Shown here one piece after another: positions 11,064 through 22,227 of a DNA stretch of 64,000 nucleotides. Below the pieces are notes generated by a model, which was not told the DNA's origin, ran no database searches, and saw only the letters and a program-made list of their open reading frames with translations. Origin of the DNA: Aquarana catesbeiana (lineage: Eukaryota; Chordata; Amphibia; Anura; Ranidae); NCBI RefSeq assembly GCF_042186555.1, contig NC_133332.1, positions 232,916,515-232,980,514 of the forward strand. Reading direction: 5' to 3'. Position numbers and translations under genes: made by a program. The number at the start of each line of letters is the position of its first letter. The stretch's first letter is position 1.

Positions 11064-11563
11064 GGGGGCTGCACATACAGGGGGTTCTTCCAAAGAAGTG
11101 GGGTTCTGAAAATAAGTGACACTTCTGCTCTTGCAGCATTCATCTGAACATTTTCTTCTCTCTTCACAGGTAATCTGCGTTTATATTCCCATGTCCTGCA
11201 AACTGAAAATTGACTGACCGCTTATATACATTTTTGGTAAATCTGTTTGTCACCGCTGTCTCAACTCCATCTGTAGCCATGCTCACATTATTTCAATGTT
11301 TATTTAGCCATTAAGTCTTACCTAAATTATGGGTTTCCTTATCTTTACAATTTTGGCCTTTTAGTCCCCTTGCAGTTTGATTGTGGTGTGAAAGTTATGC
11401 CCTGCTTGCTGTGTTCCTAATATCCCCTCCTAATTGATTAATTGCCAGATTCCATCCACACCCAACACAGTATATAACAAGGCCTTCTTTACGGGGGAGC
11501 ACATACAGGGGGTCCTTCCAAAGAAGTGGGGTTCTGAAAATAAGTGACACTTCTGCTCTTGCA
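11064..11563 (+). repeat. Duplicated 71-72 bp block in the LINE 5' leader
   Basis: The block from GGGGGCTGCACATACAGGG to TGCTCTTGCA at 11064-11135 recurs at 11493-11563 with only a few differences, offset 429 bp. The first copy sits exactly at the 5' boundary of the element. This could be a pair of 5' monomers (promoter units) or a template jump at insertion. Confidence 0.8.
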
Positions 11564-11641
11564 CTTCAGCGATTTGCACAAAGCTAACCATAGCAGATTG
11601 CAGGTGATCTCATTTTCATATTATCTCACCTTCTCTGAAAC

Positions 11642-14600
11642 ATGCTCTCTTTACCTCTCCTCCTCTTCACAATTGCAGCCTCTCTCCTCAAGCTCTCTTT
11701 TCTACATCCCTCTGCTCCACCACACAATCTGTACATATCACCTTCACTTCTCCCCTCCCCCTACTACTGCACTCATCACCTCTTTCTAACTCTATGCCCA
11801 CTTGCTAACATACCCCCCAGGATACTAAAGCATGTTCCCTCATACAAATCATATTCTCATATTACCTCCCTCACTCTTCTGCTTCTCCTAATCGCTGGAG
11901 ATATTTCCCCAAACCCTGGGCCTCCCTTATTTAACTGTGCCCAACACACCCATCACCATCACCATCACCCTACACCCTCTGGCAGTAGTCGCACTCTACA
12001 CAATTTAGTCTCCATTCCTCTTCTTCCTAACGCCAGCCTCCCTCTCTCCTGTGCCCTCTGGAACGCCCGCTCTGTCTGCAACAAACTCACTGCTGTTCAT
12101 GACCTCTTTGTCACTAATTCCTTTAATCTACTTGCTCTCACCGAAACCTGGCTCCACGAATATGACACCCCTTCTCCTGCTTCCCTCTCCCAGGGTGGCC
12201 TTCACTGGACTCGCTCCCCTAGGCCTAATGGACGCAAGGGAGGTGGAGTGGGATTCCTCCTATCCCCCCAGAGCACCTTCCAGGTTATTCACCCTCCTCC
12301 CTCTTTTTCCCTCTCATCATTCGAAGCCCACTGTATACGTCTATTCTCTCCTACTTCCCTAAGAATTGCTGTGATCTACCGGCCCCCTGGACCATTATCA
12401 ACTTTCCTTGATGAGTTTTCTGCCTGGCTACCCTACTTTCTCTCTTCGGATATTCCCACAATCCTTCTCGGTGATTTCAACATCCCTGCTAATACAAACA
12501 CTACCGCTACTTCTAAACTTCTTAGTCTAACCTCTTCATTTGACCTGAAGCAATGGGTACAGGCTTCTACTCACTCTGATGGCAACACCCTTGACCTTGT
12601 ATTCTCCTACCTATGCACTCCATGCAACTTCTCAAACAATCCTTTTCCTCTCTCGGACCACCACCTTATTAGTTTCTCTCTCCCCCTGTCTTCCACCACC
12701 TTTCCCTCCAATCACCTAACCATCACCCGTAGAAACTTTCGCAACTTCAACTCCTGTCTCCTCTATTCTGCTACTGACCACCTCTATGACAAAATCTCTC
12801 CCATGTCCTGCCCCAACCAAGCCATGTCCATCTACAATAAATCTCTGTCCTCCACCCTGGATAAGCTCGCTCCCCTCACTACACGCAGAATCAGGCCTTG
12901 ACCCCTACAACCCTGGCAAACAGATGACACTAAAATTCTCAAAAAACGTAGTCGCGCTCTTGAGCATCTGTGGCACAAGACTAAGTCTCTCAAAGACTTC
13001 AACCAATACAAATCTGCCCTCCAAATATACTATTCTTTCCTCCACACTGCCAAGCAAACCTATTTTACAACTCTTATTAACACTTTCTCATCCAATCCCC
13101 GTAAACTCTTCTCTACCTTCAACTCTCTACTTTGTCCTCCACCCACTGACTTACTCACTGCCCAGGAAATCGCTAATCACTTCAAAAACAAGATTGATAC
13201 AATCCTTGATGAAATCTCTATTCTACAGGTATCTCCCCCAGCTAAGACCCCATGTCAACAGATACAACTGACACTCCCCCTATTCAAAACTACTACTACA
13301 GATGAAGTTGCTAAACTCCTTTCTATCGCCCACCTAACCACCTGTCCCCTGGACCCTATTCCCTCTCAGATGCTACGGTCACCCTCTGACCCCATCCTAC
13401 ACTCTCTAACCCACATCTTCAATCTCTCCCTCACCTCTGGCATCTTCCCCGATGCTCTAAAACATGCACTGGTCACCCCCATACTCAAAAAGCCGTCCTT
13501 GGACCCTACCAATCTTAACAACCTACGCCCAATCTCCTTGCTCCCCTTTTCCTCTAAACTCCTTGAACGCCTGGTTTACAACCAACTGAGTGACCACCTC
13601 ATTAAAAACAACCTTCTTGATCCCATTCAATCTGGATTTCGCCCTCAACACTCCACAGAAACTGCTCTTTTAAAACTCACAAATGACCTACTAACTGCAA
13701 AAACCAATGGACACTATTCTGTACTCCTACTTCTGGATCTTTCAGCTGCCTTTGACATGGTTGACCACCCCCTCCTCCTCAAAAAACTTTACTCCCTCGG
13801 TCTCCGTGACTGTGCTCTTCAGTGGCTCTCATCCTACCTATCCCAACGCACCTTCAGTGTTACTTACAATTCTACTTCCTCCACTCCTCTTCCCTTTTCT
13901 GTCGGGGTCCCCCAAGGTTCTGTTCTTGGACCTCTTTTATTTTCAATCTACACCTCTTCCCTGGGTCAGCTGATAGCTTCTCACGGCTTTCAATATCATT
14001 TCTATGCTGATGACACACAAATCTATCTCTCCACCCCTCAACTCACTCCATCAGTCTCCTCACGCATCACTAACTTACTAACCAACATATCTGTATGGAT
14101 GTCACACCACTTCCTCAAACTCAACTTGTCCAAAACCGAGCTTATAATATTTCCTCCCCCACGTTCCTCTTCCCCCGACTTCTCTGTCAAGAGCAATGGC
14201 ACAACCATCCACCCGTCCCCACATGTCAGGGTACTAGGTGTTATCCTGGATTCTGAACTCTCCTTTCAGCCCCATATCCAATCACTTTCCAAAGCTTGCC
14301 GCCTCAACCTCCGCAACATCTCTAAACTTCGTCCCTTTCTAACCAATGAAACCACAAAGCTCCTGATTCACTCCCTGGTTATCTCTCGCCTTGACTACTG
14401 CAACTCACTCCTCATTGGCTTACCTTTAAACAGACTATCCCCCCTTCAGTCCACCATGAATGCTGCTGCCAGACTCATCCACCTTACAAACCGCTCAGTG
14501 TCTGCTACCCCTCTCTGCCAATCCCTCCATTGGCTACCACTCGCCCAACGAATTAAATTCAAAATACTAACAATAAGTTACAAAGCCATCCACAACTCTG

Positions 14601-14848
14601 CCCCCAGCTACATCACTAGCCTAGTCTCAAAATACCAACCTAATCGCCATCTCCGTTCCTCCCAGGATCTCCTGCTCTCTAGCTCCCTCATCACCTCCTC
14701 CCATATCCGCCTCCAGGACTTCTCCTGAGCCTCGCCCATCCTCTGGAATTCCCTACCCCAATCTGTCAGACTGTCTCCAAATTTATCCACTTTTAGGCGA
14801 TCCCTGAAAACTTTCCTCTTCAGAGAAGCCTATCCTGCCTCCATCTAA
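11642..14848 (+). pseudogene. L2-like ORF: endonuclease-reverse transcriptase, two in-frame TGA codons
   Basis: One frame of 1068 codons plus TAA at 14846. An in-frame TGA at 11636 supports the ATG at 11642. Residues 1-85 are hydrophobic and Ser/Pro/Leu rich, ending in LLLLLIA before a 2A-like GDISPNPGP (86-94). Endonuclease is about 139-349: WNARS, LTETW (E168), YRPPG, LLGDFN (D278), SDGNTLD and SDHH (D339, H340). RT is about 608-860: LRPISLLPF, GFRPQHST, LLDLSAAFD (D699), GVPQGSVLGP and FYADDTQIY (D790, D791), then a RLDYCNSLL thumb-type motif. The C-terminus (LWNSLP, FRRSLKTFLF) is typical of L2/CR1. The frame is interrupted only by TGA at 12899-12901 (codon 420) and 14726-14728 (codon 1029); the first lies where Arg fits and could be CGA to TGA decay. 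No frameshift seen, so it is dead but very recently so. Confidence 0.9.
11897..11923 (+). other. 2A-like ribosome-skipping motif (GDISPNPGP)
   Basis: Codons 86-94 of the LINE ORF. The NPGP core and the upstream Asp-Ile after a hydrophobic run match 2A-type oligopeptides known from several non-LTR retrotransposons. The usual Glu of the D(V/I)ExNPGP consensus is Ser here, so activity is uncertain. Confidence 0.6.
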
Positions 14849-14924
14849 CAACTGCACTATTTTCTCCATTAGCTCATCCCCCACAGCTATTACCCTTTTG
14901 TATCACTTGACCCTCCCTCCTAGA

Positions 14925-15065
14925 TTGTAAGCTCTAACGAGCAGGGCCCTCTGATTCCTCCTGTATTGAATTGTATTGTACTTGTACTGTCTGCCCTAAT
15001 GTTGTAAAGCGCTGCGTAAACTGTCGGCGCTATATAAATCCTGTATAATAATAATAAATAATAAT
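14925..15065 (+). other. LINE 3' UTR end and AAT tail
   Basis: TTGTAAGCTCTAACGAGCAG, then GTAAAGCGCTGCGTAAAC and TCGGCGCTATATAAATCC, then an (AAT)n tail. Shares word order with the orphan tail at 59-172. This is probably the region recognised by the element's own reverse transcriptase. Confidence 0.8.
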
Positions 15066-15127
15066 AATCAGGGCACTGATTATTCGTGTCCTGATTATCA
15101 GTGTAGTTCCAACAGTGCCGCCAATCA
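15066..15127 (+). repeat. 62-bp target-site duplication of the LINE, right copy
   Basis: Matches 11002-11063 with a single transition. It joins directly to the LINE (AAT)n tail on the left and to the remainder of the F2 host element on the right. Confidence 0.9.
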
Positions 15128-15552
15128 GTGCCCACCAGTGCCGCCAATCAGTGCTGCTTATCAGTGCCCATCAGTGCCATGTATCAGTGCCAATTATTAG
15201 TGCAATCTCATCAGTACCTCCTCATCAGTGCCCACCAGTGCAGCCTATCATTGCAGTCAGTGCAGCCTCATCAGCGCACATCAGTGAAGGAGAAAAATTA
15301 CCTGATTGCAAAATTTTATAACAAACTATAAATACGCTTTTTTTTCTGTCTTTAATCACCACTGGGTTTTTTATTTTTTGCTAAATAAACCAATAAATGC
15401 CACAGAAAGAAAGCTCTATTTGTATGAAAAAAATAAGAATTTCCTTTGGTTACAGTGTTGTATGCGCAGAATTCATCCAAAGTGTGACAGTGCTGAAAGC
15501 TGAAAATTGGCCTGGGCAGGAAGGGGGTAAAAGTGCCCAGTAGGCAAGTGGT

Positions 15553-16010
15553 AAAAGTGGTAGTAAACTGGGAAAAAAACCCCGAAAAAACAAATGGTGC
15601 CCTGAAGGATAATAGTAGAATGTGCTAGTATGCATCCCATACTAGCACATTATTAAAGACTTGCCTTAGAACGAAGTCCCCCAGCGGCGCACTGTCACCG
15701 CTGATGGGGCTTCTATCTTCACTCAGTCTTCCTTCTGGGTTTGCGGCCTTCGGCTCCTTGAATGGGCAAGCCACGATTACATTATTCCGGCGCCTGCACG
15801 CTGGAGTCGTAGCCGCAGCAAAGCTCTCTCAATAAATGGAACACCACTCATTGAGAGCACAGTGCGCATGCATCAGTGATGTCATCAGCTGTTACTATTG
15901 TAAATATCTCCTAAACGGTGCAGGCTTAGGAGATATTTACTGTACCTACAGGTAAGTCTTATTATAGGCCTGTAGGTCCAAGTAAACAAGGTGGGCTTTA
16001 CTATCACTTT
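15553..16010. mobile_element. AAAGTGGTAGTAAAC-ended short DNA transposon
   Basis: Left AAAGTGGTAGTAAACTGGG, right GGGCTTTACTATCACTTT (inverted). It lies back to back with F2 on the left and F1 on the right, sharing TAA/TTAA junctions. An inner inverted pair TAAATATCTCCTAA / TTAGGAGATATTTA lies at 15900-15940. Non-coding. Confidence 0.75.
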
Positions 16011-16943
16011 AACTGCTTCTGGACCAGCTTGCGGCAGGCTGGCTCCCCTGCGCGAAATCACGTTACTGTGCGTGATCTTGCGGGGTCCCGATACTCTTGG
16101 CCGACTGTCGCGATGACCACCGGCCATGAGTGATCGTGACCAGGAGACAGAACAGGGAGGAGTGTGTGTAAACACACACTTCCCTGTTCTGTTCTGACAG
16201 GAGTGACAGATCGTGTGTTCCTATTGGGTAGGAACCACGATCTGTCACTTCCTGTAGTTAGTCCCTCCCCCTTCAGTTAGATTCACCTCCCAGGGAACAT
16301 AGTTAACCCCTTCACTGCCCCTAGTATTAACCCCTTCACTACCAGTGACATTTTTACAGTAATCAATGCATTTTTAATTGCACTGATCGCTGTATTAATG
16401 CCAATGGTTCCAAAAATGTGTCAAAAGTGTCCGATGTGTCCGCTATAATGTCGCAGTCACGATAAAAATCGCAGATCAGAGTGCCGTTCATTGAGAGAGC
16501 TGTGCTGTGGCTCCATTACTAGTAAAAAAAAAATAATAATAAAAATGCTATAAATCTATCCCCTATTTTATAGACGCTATAACTTTTGCGCAAACCAATC
16601 AATATACGCTTATTGCAATTTTTTTTTTACCAAAAATATGTAGAAGAATACGTATCGGCCTAAACTGAGGAAAGAAAATGTTTTTTTATATATTTTTGGG
16701 GGATATTTGTTATAGCAAATGTAAAAAGTAATGCGTTTTTTTCAAAATTGTCAATCTTTTTTTGTTTATAGCGCAAAAAAATAAAAACCGCAGAGGCAAT
16801 CAAATACCACCAAAAGAAAGCTCTATTTGTGGGAAAAAAAGTACACGACCGCGCAATTGTCAGTTAAAGCGACGCAGTGCCGTATCGCAAAAAGTGCTCT
16901 GGTCAGGAAGCGGGGAAAATTCTTCCGGGGCTGAAGTGGTTAA
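16009..16943 (-). mobile_element. F1 non-autonomous DNA transposon
   Basis: TTAACTGCTTCTGG at 16009 and CCGGGGCTGAAGTGGTTAA at 16943; inverted orientation relative to the copy at 1992. It carries the full set of family landmarks in reverse (CGCAAAAAAATAAAAACCGC, CCACCAAAAGAAAGCTC), so it is a good reference for the split copies. About 935 bp, non-coding. Confidence 0.8.
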
Positions 16944-17934
16944 TAATGCTCTGCTGATCCAAGATGGCCACCAAGGGTCTCCTGGATGCAGTGCAGATAA
17001 CTGGAATGCTCTCTCCAGGAGACCACAAAGATAACGAGTTTCCCCTGACCTCCTTGCCAAGCTTTGATAGCACTCTGGTCTGGCGCCACCTACAGTGGAG
17101 GAAGCAGACTGCACCTGCCTACATGTTTTTCAGGCAAAATACATGGGCCTGTTTTGCCACGTTTGCGGTGCCACGAACAATGAATGGCTCCACAAGTGTT
17201 TGTGTGTTTCATAAATGGAACTTTTTAGTATGATAGCAGCCTGCAGTCTATCAGTATTACAGCCCAACTCCAGGAAAAATGAAGTCCTCCTTTGCAGTGG
17301 TGCCCATTCTGCAACGGTAAAATGCTGCTTAGTGTAGAGGACAGTAAGATCACATCAGCAAATTGTGCCCCCCTCTGGTTTGGCAATGGACTATCCCTTG
17401 CTGTACTCAACATCCAATACAAGGCTATGGCCCCCGCATCTTTTTTTATGATGTCAGAGGACCTTAGACTGCCAGCATGCAAGGGAGATGAGGCTGCCAG
17501 GACCAGTCTAGCAGTGCGGCAGAGCTCGCAGGGGCGGAGTTTTGGGTGAATAAAACCATTTTTTTTTTTGGCCCCCTAGACATAAACAAGCAGTTAACCC
17601 TTGTTGTGTGGGCTCAGCCTCACTGCATAGGGGGACGTTAAAGTTTTTCTGCAGCCCAACCTTAGGCAATACAGCGACATGACCTCCCTGCCCCCCCATC
17701 CTGCTGATTGAACAATGAGGAAGCAACAACATACTGATGAGCCATCAGCTCTGCTCACTATGCTCTCCCCTCCTGTCAGCATGTCCCCTGCCAGCACATG
17801 TGCAATGTAGTCAAGCCTAATTGGCTCCTGGTGGTGTTCTTTTCAGTGTTGCTGCTGTGCAAGGAATGGCCTGAAGCTGATATAATTCAGATTGTGTTTG
17901 GGCTAGAGAAATAATAGAAAAGGGGGTGCAAAGC
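16944..17934. other. No gene recognised
   Basis: Contains a short repeat-like block (CAGCCCAACTCCAGGAAAAA near 17260, also near 28980). Overlapping short frames on both strands (for example 16964-17233 and 17225-17482) have no recognisable domain. Confidence 0.4.
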
Positions 17935-18070
17935 CTCCTGTGTTACCTTTTTATTAAATTTTAAAAAAAGCAAACAACTGATGCATTTCGAGGCAAAACC
18001 TGCTTCCTCAAGCTCTGAGGTAGAGTGTTGCTCTTGAAACGCGTCAGTTGCTTGTTATTGAGTGATGTCC
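17935..18070. mobile_element. Penelope-like fragment: inverted pair of decayed hammerhead motifs
   Basis: The right arm (+) reads CTCTGAGGTAGAG, then TTGCTCTTGAAACGCGTCAG; the left arm has the complementary order (CTGATGCATTTCGAGG, then GCTTCCTCAAG). TGAGG plus GAAACGCGTC is the decayed hammerhead core layout of Penelope-like elements, in inverted orientation as at 25034-25109. Flanks TTTTTATTAAATT and TTGTTATTGAG extend the symmetry weakly. Confidence 0.6.
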
Positions 18071-20254
18071 AGGTCCATATAAAGTATTTGTACAATGTAT
18101 TGGCTGAATTTTACTACTATGACCCTTGTAGCGCTGATACGACTTTTTTTTTTCTTGTATTTGTGTTAGGGCTCATTTAGACAATTTTTATATTTTTAGA
18201 GGGCTGTTCGCTCACATGCAATTTTTTTGTAGAACTTGTGTTTTTTTTTTTTTTGGAGCACTGCTTAAGCTGGAAAGAACCTATTTCTTTCAAACTTTTT
18301 TGCTTTCTCCTTAATGTATGTAAAAAATAAAAAAAAATTAAAATAATTGGGGTTGGGGGGGGGGGGGTGTGCTTTAAAAACATGCAGCTGACTTTTAACC
18401 TCCCCACCTTAAGCCACAAGGTAGCGTATGGTGCATGCTGTAGTCACGATGCTTAGCTTTTTGCCTGCAATAAAAACGATCGCTGCTGGCATAATCAGCA
18501 GGTACTGCCAAACGAGAACCATTCAAGAGACTAGGGGAGCACCATGTGCAATGCCCGCAGTTGGGGCAAATACAGAGCTAAAACAGGCAGTGAGGAGGCG
18601 CAGCGTCACCTCCTCACCACCACCTGCCAAAACCCACCTGAAAAGCAATCCAAATGTGGATTGCTTTTCAGAGGCACAGCAGCTTAGACGCAAGCCTAAA
18701 CTTAGCCTTACTTATGCCAGCTATATGTAAAAATAAGATCTGTAAAGGTCTTTGCACAACTGCAGTAAGCAGTCTGTTTATATCTGCCAGGTTTGGGTCC
18801 GTTCCCTTTAATGGCGTTGTGTAGCAGTGCGGAGATTACTTGCTGGGAGTATTATCTAACAATACACGTTCAGTATGTTTTGGATAATTAGCTGTCATTG
18901 GAGACGTGTGCCCTCTGCTGGTAATTCCGCATTACTTCCACCAGACTGCGCCACTTTATACAGCGCCTCCAAAGTCAGATTTAACCCCTGCAATGCATCC
19001 TTCTAGTAGAAAGAGGGCGCTGATGTCAGCAGATGGGAGAAGGCAAGACTGGCAAAGATCTAGAAATCTAGACACCATTCAGGATCAAATGAAGTCCATT
19101 TACCTAATGAATGGCTGTTCACTGGTGAGTTATACTGTCAGTGATGGGGTACATTTTACTGGTCACCTCCGCAGAGCTCAGGGCTCTTCTCTAATGGGAA
19201 GGGATCACTGCTAGAGGGAACCGCAATGTGTGTCATGGCTAGTTTGTCTTTGGAATATTCAGGAGCAGGATGCTGTGACAGCCAGGCTTCTACTTTTGAT
19301 TACATTCCATTTTTTTGCATCCAAACCCCTGGAGTAACTTTTCTTTCTACATTTTTTATAACTGAAACTCTTGATGTGTGCAAACATCAAATCTTCAAGG
19401 TGATAGAGAGCAGCGATGGAGCGACATCTCACCGATCCCGCCAGAGACTCCATAGAAGATCAGGGATTGCTCATCAGACATTTAGGTAGGTCTTTCAGGA
19501 ACGTTACATGAAAAAATTCCAGACGTGTCTCAAAATAAAATTTATTGAAAACTTCTTTCTTTTATCATTAAAAAGTCATCCTTGAGCTCCAATCGGTGGC
19601 TTTGCCTAGGATGCGATGTCATCAGTCTGCTGCTGGCAGAAGAAAGCATTTTCTAAGTCTCCTCTCCTCCAGTGATCAGACTGCAACATTGTAACTTGCA
19701 GCAAGTGACAAGGTGAGAGGCTGCAACAGGGGCTGATTTGTGTCAAACATTTGTGAACACAGCCAAGAACTGCAGTTCGCAGGATTCATATAATAGTGTT
19801 ATCTCTAAACCAGCATCTCAATTAAAGAGGTAGGTGCTAACGCTAGATCACATATGGCAAACACAAGGCCCGCAGGCCAAATCCGGCCAGCCAAGCGCTT
19901 TCATGTGGCCCCGTTTTGTTGCCAAAAAGTGGTGGAACGCCATCTTGCCACCTCAGGCTCTCGCCCTCCGCTCCTACTGCCCACTGTTACAGCTTTGCTC
20001 TGTGGTTCCTGGATATGACAGATCACTGTATGCACTCACAACGGGGTACGGCAGGGACAGATCTCCTGAATTAGAGCAAGAACAATCTCCCTGCAAGGCA
20101 AGGCAGCGCCACCTGTGCAGGGAGGTACTAGAGCCAAATACATGGGCAGTAGGGCCGCCTACACAGGAAAGTACTAGAGCTGGGCCAGGTTAGAGAGACC
20201 CAAGATGAGAAGAAGCTTTAGGGGGAGAGGTTGCACACTTTGCATAGCGCACCC
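18071..20254. other. No gene recognised; repeat fragments
   Basis: A G13 run at 18355-18367 and a short transposon-like block at about 18395-18735 with an inner pair of inverted GAAAAGCAATCC boxes near 18640-18668. A segment at 19860-20200 begins CAAGGCCCGCAGGCCAAATC, like hAT/Charlie-type GGCC-rich repeats. An exon-like frame at 18985-19130 ending in a GTGAGT donor is noted under rejected items. Confidence 0.4.
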
Positions 20255-20985
20255 CTAAGCCCTGCACCCTATATGTAGCATTCCCTTAAATCCTGCACTC
20301 TGTACATGGTACACTCCTAAATCCTCCACTCTGTACATGGCACACTCCTGATCCCTGCACTCTGTACATGGCACACTCCTGAACCCTGCACTCTGTACAT
20401 GGCACACTCCTGAACCCTGCACTCTGTACATGGCACACTCCTGAACCCTGCACTCTGTATTAACGTGCCCCTAAACCCTGCACTTTGTATGTAACTCTCC
20501 CCTAAACCCTGTACTTTGTATGTAATGCACTCCTGAACCCCACACTCTGTACATGGCACACTCCTGAACCCTGCACTCTGTACATGGCACACTCCTGAAC
20601 CCTACACTCTGTACATGGCAAACTCCTGAACCCTGCCCTCTGTACATGGCACACTCTTGAACCCTGCACTCTGTACATGGCACACTCTTGAACGCTGCAC
20701 TCTGTACATGGCACACTCCTGAACCCTGCACTCTGTATATGGCACACTCCTGAACCCTGCACTCTGTACATGGCACACTCTTGAACTCTGCATGCTGTAC
20801 ATGGCACACTCCTGAACTCTGCACTCTGTAAGTAACGCGCCCCTAAACCCTGCACTTTGTATATAACGCACTCCTGAACCCTACACTCTGTATGTAACGC
20901 GCCCCTAAACCTGCGCTCTGTATGTAACGTGCCCCTAAACCCTGCATTCTGTATGTAACACACTCCTGAACCCTACACTCTGTTT
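20255..20985. repeat. 31-bp satellite array, block 1
   Basis: Period 31, unit CTGCACTCTGTACATGGCAC + ACTCCTGAACC. Two unit types: TACATGGCACACTCCTGAACC and TATGTAACGCGCCCCTAAACC, the latter grouped at 20455-20530 and 20825-20985. Minus-strand frames of 90-150 codons (CHVQSAGFRSVPCTECRVQE-like) exist only because units lack stops. Confidence 0.95.
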
Positions 20986-21209
20986 GAAGTGCACCCCAAA
21001 TACAACTGGCCCTTTGAGAGCAACCATAATGCTGATGCGGCCCCCAATGAAATTTCGTTTGACAACTTGCTCTAGATCATACCTGACCAAAGATGGCTCC
21101 ATTCATCCAGAGGGAAAAACCGATAAAAGCCTTGTTGGGGGGAGTATTGTGATCCCTGTCAGAAGTAATACATATTTTAATTGGTACACTTATACAGTAC
21201 ACTGTGCAC
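20986..21209. repeat. Spacer of the satellite higher-order unit, copy 1
   Basis: Starts GAAGTGCACCCCAAATACAAC, passes CAACCATAATGCTGATG and GATGGCTCCATTCATCC, and ends TACAGTACACTGTGCACTCTG. An almost identical spacer lies at 21742-21965, so array plus spacer form a duplicated unit with a period near 753 bp. Confidence 0.9.
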
Positions 21210-21745
21210 TCTGTACATGGCACACTCTTGAACCCTGCACTCTGTACATGGCACACTCCTGAACCCTGCACTCTGTACATGGCACACTCTTGAACCCTGC
21301 ACTCTGTACATGGCACACTCCTGAACCCTGCAGTCTGTACATGGCACACTCCTGAACCCTGCACTCTGTACATGGCACACTCTTGAACCCTGCACTCTGT
21401 ACATGGCACACTCCTGAACCCTGCACTCTGTACATGGCACACCCCTGAACCCTGCACTCTGTACATGGCACACTCTTGAACCCTGCACTTTGTACATGGC
21501 ACACTCCTGAACCCTGCACTCTGTACATGGCACACTCCTGAACCCTGTCCTCTGTACATGGCACACTCCTGAACTCTGCACTCTGTATGTAACACACTCC
21601 TGAACCCTGCACTCTGTATGTAACGCACCCCTAAAACCTGCACTCTGTATGTAACGCGCCTTTAAATCTGCGCTCGGTATGTAACGCGCCCCTAAACCCT
21701 GCACTCTGTATGTAACACACTCCTAAACCCTACACTCTGAAGTGC
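21210..21745. repeat. 31-bp satellite array, block 2
   Basis: The same unit as block 1, with a run of TACATGGCACACTC(C/T)TGAACC units followed by TATGTAACGCGCC-type units at 21590-21730. The order of unit types matches the end of block 1. Confidence 0.95.
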
Positions 21746-21965
21746 ACCCCAAATACAACTGGCCCTTTGAGAGCAACCATAATGCTGATGTGGCCCCCGA
21801 TGAAATTTCGTTTGACATCCTGCTTTAGATCATGCCTGACCAAAGATAGCTCCATTCATCCAGAGGGAAAAACAGATGAAAGCCTTGTTGGGGAGAGTAT
21901 TGTGATCTCTTTCAGAAGTAATACATATTTTAATTGGTACACTTATACAGTACACTGTGCACTCT
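21742..21965. repeat. Spacer of the satellite higher-order unit, copy 2
   Basis: Second copy of 20986-21209 with scattered substitutions. It ends in CACTGTGCACTCTGTG, after which the array does not resume; unrelated sequence follows. Confidence 0.9.
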
Positions 21966-22227
21966 GTGTACAAAACCTTCCAGAATTCCCATCCTTTCTC
22001 CATGCCATCCATCACTGCTTTCCCTGGACTTCTGCAAAGAACATGAAGTCAAGTTACAGGCATATATTTTTCTGTGTCCTATTAAATAACATCAGGTTTT
22101 TACTGGTAGTATGCTGATATCTAGTGGGGGTTCTGGATTACTACAAATTGTTTACTATGTCATTTTGGTTTCTGCCTCTGTCCTCCCCTCCTCTTTAGTG
22201 CTCGTTAGTTCAGTCCTAGCTAGACCC

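Larger units (their letters stand above)
11064..15065 (+). mobile_element. Nearly full-length L2-clade LINE
   Basis: A non-LTR retrotransposon of about 4.0 kb with a G-rich 5' start (GGGGGCTGCACATAC), a 5' leader with an internal duplication, one long ORF (11642-14848) with apurinic endonuclease and reverse transcriptase, and a 3' tail with GCTGCGTAAACTGTCGGCGC followed by an (AAT)n run. Flanked by a 62-bp duplication with one mismatch, so the insertion looks young and complete at both ends. Assignment to L2 rests on the FYADDTQIY, AFDxVDH and NPGP motifs and the tail; CR1/Rex1-type clades are related alternatives. Confidence 0.9.
10673..15555. mobile_element. TTAACCACTTGCC-ended element (family F2), split by a LINE
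   Basis: Left end TTAACCACTTGCCGACC at 10673; right end GGCAAGTGGTAAAA at about 15555, inverted. The real element is 10673-11063 plus 15128-15555 (about 820 bp). The rest is the LINE and its target duplication. The right half has the AAAGCTCTATTTGT and CACTGGGTTTTTTATTTT landmarks also seen in the F2 copy from 59442. Non-coding. Confidence 0.75.

Noticed and set aside
12051..12362. Second ORF overlapping the LINE frame (also 12786-13271, 13707-13973)
   Set aside because: Shadow frames of the continuous LINE ORF. The codon pattern and motifs lie in the 11642 frame, and no frameshift is needed.
11002..15127. LTR retrotransposon with 62-bp direct repeats
   Set aside because: The direct repeats belong to the host F2 element and the interior encodes an endonuclease/RT LINE protein with an AAT tail, so they are a target duplication, not LTRs.
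18906..19214. Exon-like frame with a GTGAGT donor after AACGGCTGTTCACTG-type sequence
   Set aside because: No homology recognised, no convincing acceptor and no partner exon. Left unannotated.
20317..21704. Cys-rich minus-strand frames (91-188 codons)
   Set aside because: By-products of the 31-bp satellite; they exist in all three frames of that strand.
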